Assembly (NCBI GenBank): GCA_947449125.1 | Contig: CANFQR010000149.1 | Location: 1 to 5,067, forward strand | DNA length: 5,067 nt | Direction of reading: 5' to 3' | Source: Bacteroidota bacterium | Lineage (GTDB): Bacteria; Bacteroidota; Bacteroidia; B-17B0; Aurantibacillaceae | In this document: piece after piece, positions 1-5,067 of the stretch | How the letters are laid out: each line of letters opens with the position of its first letter | How positions within the stretch are numbered: the first letter of the stretch is position 1 | The notes under the pieces: model-generated | Seen by the model: only the letters and a program-made list of their open reading frames with translations | What the model was told of the DNA's origin: nothing | Databases searched by the model: none | Program-made: the position numbers and the translations under genes

Positions 1-1845
1 AGCAATGTTAATTGCTACAAACGTTTTTCCTTCTCCACTAATTGTTGATGTAACAGATAAAATTTTTGAACCACCTGCATTATCAATAAACCCTAAATTT
101 GTTCTTATAGTTCGAAATGCCTCTGAAATTAATGCCTTGGGATTTTTGTCAATTACTAATTGAGATATAGGAATATCACTTTGATATTGAGGAACAATAC
201 CAAGTAAAGTTACTTCACCTCTTGAATATCTGGTAATATCCTTCAATGAATATATTTTATCGTGTGTAATATATCTAATAAACACTAGTAGCAATGAAGC
301 TAGAAATGAAAATAAAGATGTAATAATTATTGCATTCGATTTATTTGGTGATACCTTAACCCCTGAGTTTAAGGCCTTCTCTAAAATAATGTTTTTTGAA
401 ACATAACCCGCCTTAGAAATTGAAAATTCTGTTTTCTTCTCTAAAAGCAAGGTATAATACTTTTCACTTATAGAATATAATCTGCTCAGTCTTGAAAATT
501 CAACTTCATCTTCGGGGTTTTGATTAAATTTAGTTTTAAAATCAGAAGATTTTTCTAGTAAATTTTTGTATTTTGTTTTATATCTTAATTTAACAGCTTG
601 TAAACTTTCTAATAATAGCTTTTTTTGTGTTTCTATTTGATAATTTAATTGTTTAACCGTTTCAGAATTTGGTGTTGAAGTGTATAGTAAATTCTCTCTA
701 TCTAACAGTAATTTTTGTATAGACTGAGTTGATTCTTTAATTAGGTCTTCATATTCTGTACCTGAAATTAAAGATATCAACTGATAAATATCAATTCCTT
801 TATTTTTATTAATATTTATTTGGATTTCATTAATTATTTTCTCCTCCATCTCAACCTTAAGTAACTCATCTTCAATTGTGGTATAACGAACCAATTCCGA
901 ATTGACTAAAATATCCTTTTCACTAAAGTTTTTTTCCTTTTTAAATCGTTGTAACTCGCCTTCAGTATTTTTTAAATCGTTAAAAACTAAACCTAATTGC
1001 GAGTCTATAAATGCCAAAATGTTTCTTGAACTTTCGCTTTTTCTTTCAACATCATAGTTTAAATACTCTTCAGTTATTGCATTAACTAAATCAGTTGCTT
1101 TATCTGAATTTACATCTTGAACCTTTACTAAAATCGTTTTTGCTTGTTCATTTAATAATTTAATGTTTAGTTTATTTTGCAGATTGCTTGTAACATTATC
1201 TGTTTGTGTTATAATAAAATACAAAGACTTATTTTCTTTCAAAGTTGATCTAACTATTAAATCATTCATTTTTGGATTAATAAATACATTTATGTCAAAA
1301 TCTTTTGTTTTTAACCAATTATTTATTTCAAACTTTTCTGATTTTTTTCCAATTTTTACAACACCAGACTTTAAATTTTGATTTAGTTCAATATAAATTT
1401 TTTGACCATAAACAGCACTATTTTTTACATTTATTTTTATTAAGTAAGGTGAATAGTTATATAATTCGTTACTTTTAAAAGTGCCTTCACTGTAGTAACT
1501 AACACCTATATCTAACTTTTCAACAACGCGCTTTAAAAAAACTCTTGATTTAATTTGTTCTATTGCTTCTGCAATAATATCATTTGTATTCTCAAACGAA
1601 TTTAATTTTAAGATATCGTCAGTTTGATTTGAATTATTAATTTGAATTACTGCTTTAGATTCAAAAACTGGCTGACTGTATCGTAAGTATAAAAATGTAG
1701 AGATAAAGGATACTAGAAAAAATATTAAAATAATTATTTTGCTTTTATTAAAAAGTAAATAAATAACCCCTATATCAAAATTAGATTGAAATCTTTCTGT
1801 AATATCTTTTAGTTGATTTTGACTATCTTCTTTAGGAGTTAACAT
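1..1845 (-). CDS. Wzc/GumC-like polysaccharide chain-length regulator and tyrosine autokinase (BY-kinase), C-terminus cut by window edge
   Basis: The frame is open for 615 codons from the ATG at 1845 to base 1, with no stop. The start gives MLTPKEDSQ. Residues 1-33 are cytoplasmic, and TM1 (about 34-54) is very hydrophobic. A Wzz-type chain-length domain follows (about 55-150), then a long periplasmic region with helical, coiled-coil-like stretches (about 270-460). The G-rich/GNVR region (about 444-480) carries EVEFSRLSRLYSISEKYYTL. TM2 is at about 504-524, preceded by VSPNKSN. The cytoplasmic BY-kinase domain begins with SEAFRTIRTNL (574-584) and a Walker A, SGEGKT (603-608). Walker A', Walker B and the C-terminal tyrosine cluster lie beyond the window, so catalytic competence cannot be judged. 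Known family role: cycles of tyrosine autophosphorylation control length and export of capsule or exopolysaccharide from the inner membrane. The gene starts 4 bases after the OPX stop, so the two are very probably co-transcribed. No Shine-Dalgarno is visible; the upstream bases are A-rich. Confidence 0.93.
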   Translation of the reverse strand, partial: MLTPKEDSQNQLKDITERFQSNFDIGVIYLLFNKSKIIILIFFLVSFISTFLYLRYSQPVFESKAVIQINNSNQTDDILKLNSFENTNDIIAEAIEQIKSRVFLKRVVEKLDIGVSYYSEGTFKSNELYNYSPYLIKINVKNSAVYGQKIYIELNQNLKSGVVKIGKKSEKFEINNWLKTKDFDINVFINPKMNDLIVRSTLKENKSLYFIITQTDNVTSNLQNKLNIKLLNEQAKTILVKVQDVNSDKATDLVNAITEEYLNYDVERKSESSRNILAFIDSQLGLVFNDLKNTEGELQRFKKEKNFSEKDILVNSELVRYTTIEDELLKVEMEEKIINEIQININKNKGIDIYQLISLISGTEYEDLIKESTQSIQKLLLDRENLLYTSTPNSETVKQLNYQIETQKKLLLESLQAVKLRYKTKYKNLLEKSSDFKTKFNQNPEDEVEFSRLSRLYSISEKYYTLLLEKKTEFSISKAGYVSKNIILEKALNSGVKVSPNKSNAIIITSLFSFLASLLLVFIRYITHDKIYSLKDITRYSRGEVTLLGIVPQYQSDIPISQLVIDKNPKALISEAFRTIRTNLGFIDNAGGSKILSVTSTISGEGKTFVAINIA

Positions 1846-1849
1846 GTGT

Positions 1850-2608
1850 TTAGTTTCTTAGATTATAAAACTGAATGAAATAAAAAGTTGTAGTCAATAA
1901 AGTTATAACTGGCGCAAATTCTAATGCAATGGTTCTAAATGGTCTATATCGTGGTTCAACATAAATAATGTCATTTGCTTGCACTTTCGAATTAGCCATA
2001 GATATACCATCAATTTTTGATAAGTCCATTAAATAAACAAATGGCTTTTGATCTGAATTTGAGTTATTTCTTATTAATTTTACTTTGTAAGCTTTGCCCT
2101 CTTCAGGAATTCCTCCGGCGTTTGCAATAACTTCCATAACCGTAGTATTGTTATTTAATAAAGTAATTACCCTAGCCTGCCCTGTATTACCAGGAAAAAC
2201 AACTACTCTTTTATTTATAACTTTTAATGTCACAAATGGACTCACATAAAATTCAGCATATTTTTCTTCTAGAATTTTTTCAGCTTCTTTAATTGTTTTG
2301 CCCTCAATGGAAACTTTCCCAATTAGCGGCATTTTAATCGTGCCATCACTTTCAACTATAACATCCAGATCGTTCCTAAAGGCACCTGAAGCTGTTGTTG
2401 CAAGTTCTATAAGTTTAAAACCACCATTAGTAAAAATTTTATACTGAATCGCATCATTTGAAGCAATTTTATAATCAATCTTACCTAAAGAATCTACTAA
2501 CTTATCGTAAGTATATTCTTTTGGAGTTTTAAGCATTAAATTGGACTTGAAAATTTTACAAGAAGACAGAATAATAACAAAAGAAAAAAATAATATAAAG
2601 TTTTTCAT
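1850..2608 (-). CDS. Polysaccharide export (OPX, Wza-like) lipoprotein
   Basis: This is a 252-residue protein starting at the ATG at 2608. I chose it because the next residues form a lipoprotein signal peptide: MKN, a hydrophobic run (4-14), then lipobox LSSC with the acylated Cys at 17. A longer frame from a TTG at 2671 would bury this signal and overlap the upstream gene. Residues about 43-131 are a Poly_export domain: DYKIASNDAIQYKIF, then VESDGTIKMPLIGKV and a GKTIKEAEKILEEKY helix. An SLBB-like domain follows (about 134-216), with VMEVIANAGGIP and NDIIYVEPR. A hydrophobic segment (about 226-248) ends the protein. Known family role: a lipid-anchored oligomer that carries capsule or exopolysaccharide across the periplasm and outer membrane with a Wzc-type partner. 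That partner is encoded 4 bases downstream. The protein is short compared with E. coli Wza, as is common in Bacteroidota. Whether the C-terminal segment crosses the outer membrane as in Wza is inference. Confidence 0.93.
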   Translation of the reverse strand: MKNFILFFSFVIILSSCKIFKSNLMLKTPKEYTYDKLVDSLGKIDYKIASNDAIQYKIFTNGGFKLIELATTASGAFRNDLDVIVESDGTIKMPLIGKVSIEGKTIKEAEKILEEKYAEFYVSPFVTLKVINKRVVVFPGNTGQARVITLLNNNTTVMEVIANAGGIPEEGKAYKVKLIRNNSNSDQKPFVYLMDLSKIDGISMANSKVQANDIIYVEPRYRPFRTIALEFAPVITLLTTTFYFIQFYNLRN

Positions 2609-2617
2609 AATATATAA

Positions 2618-2625
2618 CAAATGTA
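2618..2625 (-). promoter_or_regulatory. Possible Bacteroidota -7 promoter box (TACATTTG) before the OPX gene
   Basis: In the 46-base gap between the PgpH-like stop and the OPX start, the minus strand carries TACATTTG, a full match to the TAnnTTTG -7 consensus of Bacteroidota, ending 9 bases before the ATG. No TTG/TTTG -33 box lies at the usual 17-23 base spacing upstream. Transcription from here would give a nearly leaderless mRNA. In T-rich DNA this match can easily be chance, so I give it as a weak candidate. Confidence 0.2.
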
Positions 2626-2654
2626 AAAAAATTTGGTCATTATTAAAAGAAAAT

Positions 2655-4655
2655 CTATTGCGGATATTCAATTCTAGCGTGATAGATATTCATCAACCTT
2701 TTTTTAAATATTTTCCTAATAACTGTAATATCTTTAAACGTAATATTTGAATTAATAAACTGATTTTGGCTTATTTTATAATCAATAACAGAATCTACTA
2801 AATCATTAATTGAAACAACATCATGAACTTTTAAACTTCTAGAAGCTGCTTCCACACCATCTGCCATCATTAAAACAGCTGTTTCTTTACTAAATGGTAT
2901 AGGTCCGGGATACCGAAATTCGTTTTCATTAATATTTTTATTATCGTTTTGTTTTTTCATCATCGATAAAAAATAACCAACGTAGGTTGTCCCATGATGA
3001 GTTCTTATAAAATCGATAATTTGTTCAGGCAACTTATTTTCTTTTGCAATTTCAACCCCCTCAATTACATGATTAAGTATAATATTTGCACTCTCTAGCG
3101 GATCCATTTCTTGGTGAGGACTATATTGTTTTGATTGATTTTCGGTAAAATAATTTGGATTTTTTAATTTACCAATATCATGATACATAGCTCCGGTTCT
3201 TACCAAAAGTGTATTTCCTCCAATATAATAAATGGCTTCCTCTGCCAAATTTGCAACCTGCAAGCTATGCTGAAATGTTCCAGGAATATCTTGAGATAAT
3301 TTACGTAAAAGTGGTTGATTAAGATCGCATAATTCTAATAATTTAAAGTCTGAAATAAATCCAAATATTTTTTCAGTTAATAAAATAATTGGGTAAGCCA
3401 GCAAAACCAAAACTGAACTTATTGCAAAAGGTACATAAACGCTAATTTTTTTAACTAATTGAGGGATACCAAACGATACATTATAACTTAAAAACAATAA
3501 AACATAAAATAAAAAAACCAATGATGCAGCATTAACAATTTGTTGTCTTTTTCTCATTTCTGCCACACTAAAAAGTGTTGCTATCCCTGAAATTAATTGC
3601 AGTAAAATAAATTCAAATTTATCTGCCATGAAAAAGCTACAAATCAATACTACAATTAAATGAGTAAATAATGCTGTTCTACTATCAAAAAAAACTCTAA
3701 CCATTATTGGCACCAAAGCAAATGGCAAAGACAATATCAAAAGTCCGTATTTTGAAAAAACAAAACTTGCAAAAACAGAAACAAGTATAACTAAATACAA
3801 AAAAACAAATTGTTTATTTTGACCAAAAATAATTTTCCGGAAAAAATACAAATAACCAAATAACAGCATTAATAATAGAGAAACTAACAAATACTTAAAA
3901 AAATGTTTAAGTAAAGAATTTACAGAATTTAAACTGTCTAAATAAAAATAATGATTGATTAAAAAACGCTTATTATTGGTAAGCGCTTCGCCTTGTTTAA
4001 CAATAGTTTGTCCTTTAAAGATGATGCTTTTATAATTCGAAATTTTATCCAGAGTTGACTTTAAATAAAAGGCAGTCTTTTCATTATTTAAATAGTAGTT
4101 TACAAATAAAAAATCATGATAATTAATTTTAAAAACATCTGCTTCATTATTTTTTCTTAATTCATTATTAATAAATTCAGTGGCAGTGGCAATATTAAAA
4201 AAATGATTATAAGTATTGGTTTCTGCATAATTGCCATTAATTATTAAAATTGGCATTTTTTGTTGAGAGGTATCAATGGTTTCAATTATTCCAGTATTAA
4301 AAACGCTATCAAAAATTGGTTTATAGACTAAATAAGCCTTTTTATTTTTAAATTTTAACTGTTCAAAATTTGCTTTTTTAATCAATTTTTCCGCATCATT
4401 ATTTTCAAAAAACAAAGGCGTTTCACTTTCAATTTTTTGCTTTTCATTATTAATTTCTTTTGGAGACTTTTTGAGAAAGAAATCGTTTTCTGAAATTAAA
4501 TCTTCGTATGACCAAACAGGATCAAATGCTCCAACCCTATGTCCTTTTACCTGCCTGTCAGGAATTATAATTGAAATAATAAGAGCGCAAACTAAAACAA
4601 CCAAAATTTTAAATATAAGATTGTGTTTTGATTGTATATAAATTAAAATATTCAT
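2655..4655 (-). CDS. pgpH: PgpH-like 7TM-HD phosphohydrolase, predicted cyclic di-AMP phosphodiesterase
   Basis: This is a complete 666-residue membrane protein. The ATG at 4655 is preferred over an in-frame TTG at 4664, which adds only three residues. Order: one N-terminal TM helix (about 14-31), a large extracytoplasmic 7TMR-HDED region (about 32-250) with the sub-motif GQTIVKQGEALT (215-226), a block of about seven TM helices (about 253-427), then a cytoplasmic HD domain (about 455-645). The metal ligands expected for PgpH all appear present: H463, H492-D493 (in AMYHDIGK), H529, H553-H554 (in RTHHGTT) and D599 (in MMADGVEAA). PGTFQHSLQVANLAE and RYPGPIPFSKETA are also typical of the family. 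Known family activity: hydrolysis of c-di-AMP to pApA, which affects osmotic, potassium and cell-wall homeostasis. That this protein acts on c-di-AMP is inferred from architecture. It ends with TAG, 46 bases before the OPX lipoprotein gene, so read-through into the export genes is plausible. Confidence 0.92.
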   Translation of the reverse strand: MNILIYIQSKHNLIFKILVVLVCALIISIIIPDRQVKGHRVGAFDPVWSYEDLISENDFFLKKSPKEINNEKQKIESETPLFFENNDAEKLIKKANFEQLKFKNKKAYLVYKPIFDSVFNTGIIETIDTSQQKMPILIINGNYAETNTYNHFFNIATATEFINNELRKNNEADVFKINYHDFLFVNYYLNNEKTAFYLKSTLDKISNYKSIIFKGQTIVKQGEALTNNKRFLINHYFYLDSLNSVNSLLKHFFKYLLVSLLLMLLFGYLYFFRKIIFGQNKQFVFLYLVILVSVFASFVFSKYGLLILSLPFALVPIMVRVFFDSRTALFTHLIVVLICSFFMADKFEFILLQLISGIATLFSVAEMRKRQQIVNAASLVFLFYVLLFLSYNVSFGIPQLVKKISVYVPFAISSVLVLLAYPIILLTEKIFGFISDFKLLELCDLNQPLLRKLSQDIPGTFQHSLQVANLAEEAIYYIGGNTLLVRTGAMYHDIGKLKNPNYFTENQSKQYSPHQEMDPLESANIILNHVIEGVEIAKENKLPEQIIDFIRTHHGTTYVGYFLSMMKKQNDNKNINENEFRYPGPIPFSKETAVLMMADGVEAASRSLKVHDVVSINDLVDSVIDYKISQNQFINSNITFKDITVIRKIFKKRLMNIYHARIEYPQ

Positions 4656-4667
4656 TTTGTACAAAAT
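4654..4667. repeat. 14-bp perfect palindrome across the PgpH-like start codon
   Basis: ATTTTGTACAAAAT reads identically on both strands and overlaps the first two bases of the ATG at 4655. A dimeric repressor could use such a site, or the start codon could be partly hidden in an mRNA stem. By my rough estimate, a perfect 14-bp palindrome is expected about once by chance in 5 kb at this base composition, so function is not established. Confidence 0.3.
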
Positions 4668-4782
4668 AAAGATTTAAGTTATTACCTATTTAAAAAAGAA
4701 AATATGGTTTTTAACAGCGTATTTTTAATACTGTTATTTTTTCAAAAGTCATTATTTTGTAATTTAGAAAATAGGAATTAAA
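4656..4782. other. Intergenic gap between the methylase and PgpH-like genes
   Basis: This is a 127-base, strongly AT-rich non-coding stretch. It is the longest gene-free stretch in the window and the most likely place for a promoter of the PgpH-like gene. Reading the minus strand, I find no clean Bacteroidota promoter (TTG, about 19 bases, TAnnTTTG). The nearest is TTATTTTG, which has one mismatch to the -7 box, sits next to the start codon and has no upstream TTG at suitable spacing. There is no Shine-Dalgarno, as usual in this phylum. The gap holds one imperfect hairpin and one short palindrome, listed separately. It is too short for a c-di-AMP (ydaO) riboswitch, and none is seen. Confidence 0.6.
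4713..4735. repeat. Imperfect inverted repeat (short hairpin) after the methylase gene
   Basis: On the minus strand, AACAG pairs with CTGTT, and an inner TATT pairs with AATA, closing a loop of three A and leaving a two-base CG bulge. On that strand the hairpin is followed by A-rich sequence, not a U-run, so it is a poor rho-independent terminator for the methylase. The plus strand does have a short T-run just after it, but no plus-strand gene needs terminating there. The stem is weak and could be chance in AT-rich DNA. Confidence 0.35.
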
Positions 4783-5067
4783 TTATTTATAAATCCCAAA
4801 AACCACGGGCACCTTATTAATTTCTGGTTTTTCAATTTTGCGCCATTCAGCCACAGATTTTGATTTTACCAATTGATTTTTACTTGTAATATCCTTCCCT
4901 ATAAAAAGTATGGTTTGAGGAGAAAGACTTTGTAATAAAAGACCCAATAATTGATCGTTTCTGTAAGGTGTTTCAATAAAAAATTGAGATTGACCATTTT
5001 TTAACACCAATAATTCTAACTCTTTTATTCGCTTTAAGCGTTGAATTTTATCAATAGGCAAATACCC
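4783..5067 (-). CDS. RsmI-like SAM-dependent methyltransferase (TP-methylase family), N-terminus cut by window edge
   Basis: The last 94 residues and the TAA stop are present; the frame stays open through base 5067, so the gene begins outside the window. A TTG at 5061 is not a plausible start, because the residues before it complete the motif GYLP (residues 1-4 of the visible part). That motif corresponds to the F-x-G-[FY]-L-P segment of RsmI-type enzymes. After it come a basic helix (IQRLKRIKELE), FFIETPYRNDQLL (29-41, equivalent to the YE-[ST]-P-xR region of RsmI) and SPQTILFIGKDIT (49-61). The chain ends PVVFGIYK. RsmI 2'-O-methylates C1402 of 16S rRNA. Many Bacteroidota carry, besides standard RsmI, a shorter related methylase of unassigned substrate, and the divergent C-terminus here looks more like that second type. 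The SAM-binding N-terminal half is not visible, so the substrate cannot be judged. The next gene starts 127 bases downstream in the same direction. Confidence 0.8.
   Translation of the reverse strand, partial: GYLPIDKIQRLKRIKELELLVLKNGQSQFFIETPYRNDQLLGLLLQSLSPQTILFIGKDITSKNQLVKSKSVAEWRKIEKPEINKVPVVFGIYK

Noticed and set aside
1163..1381. 72-residue plus-strand open frame
   Set aside because: It lies wholly inside the tyrosine kinase gene on the opposite strand. It is a low-complexity F/S/I-rich translation with no recognisable motif, as expected for an antisense shadow in AT-rich DNA.
2609..2671. 21-residue N-terminal extension of the OPX protein from a TTG at 2671
   Set aside because: It would overlap the PgpH-like gene and place a polar stretch before a textbook lipoprotein signal peptide. 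The ATG at 2608 gives a correct signal and lipobox.
2541..2750. 69-residue plus-strand open frame across the PgpH-OPX junction
   Set aside because: It is antisense to the OPX signal peptide and the PgpH-like C-terminus, both of which are well supported. It has no motif and no upstream signal.
4656..4664. Three-residue extension of the PgpH-like protein from a TTG at 4664
   Set aside because: An ATG follows at 4655, and TTG starts are less likely. The extension adds no conserved sequence.
4713..4735. Rho-independent terminator for the methylase gene
   Set aside because: The stem is weak and bulged, and on the minus strand it is followed by A-rich sequence, not a T-run.
5059..5061. TTG as the start of a free-standing small protein of 92 residues
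   Set aside because: The frame continues to the window edge, and the preceding Gly-Tyr complete a conserved RsmI-type GYLP motif, so this is the end of a larger gene.
1..5067. CRISPR array, tRNA or rRNA gene, insertion sequence, phage or toxin-antitoxin genes
   Set aside because: I see no regularly spaced repeats, no tRNA-like cloverleaf, no terminal inverted repeats with a transposase and no phage-type proteins. Nearly all of the window is accounted for by four ordinary genes.

Overview
The window is AT-rich (roughly 70% A+T by eye), and every supported gene lies on the minus strand. The base composition, the lack of Shine-Dalgarno sequences before the starts, and the character of the proteins (a short Wza-like lipoprotein with a C-terminal hydrophobic tail, a Wzc-like tyrosine kinase in one chain, a PgpH-type 7TM-HD phosphodiesterase and a short RsmI-like methylase) point to Bacteroidota, most likely a flavobacterium. 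That assignment is inference from family resemblance, not from a database search.

In the direction of transcription (high to low coordinates) the layout is as follows. (1) 5067-4783 holds the C-terminal part of a SAM-dependent methyltransferase of the RsmI/TP-methylase family, cut by the window edge. (2) A 127-base gap follows, with a short imperfect hairpin and a 14-bp palindrome overlapping the next start codon. (3) 4655-2655 is a complete PgpH-like membrane HD phosphohydrolase, predicted to degrade cyclic di-AMP. (4) A 46-base gap contains a possible -7 promoter half. (5) 2608-1850 is a complete polysaccharide export (OPX, Wza-like) lipoprotein. (6) Four bases later, 1845-1 is the start of a Wzc/GumC-like chain-length regulator and tyrosine autokinase. 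The window ends just after its Walker A motif, so the rest of the kinase domain lies outside.

The OPX and kinase genes form the usual export pair. The kinase sits in the inner membrane, with a long periplasmic coiled-coil arm and a cytoplasmic ATPase/kinase domain. The OPX lipoprotein continues the path for polysaccharide to the outer membrane. A capsule or exopolysaccharide cluster probably continues to the left of the window. The PgpH-like gene upstream may be part of the same transcript or only an unrelated neighbour; the sequence does not settle this. I see no tRNA, rRNA, CRISPR array, insertion sequence or clear rho-independent terminator, and nothing that amounts to a new system. The observations below are modest.
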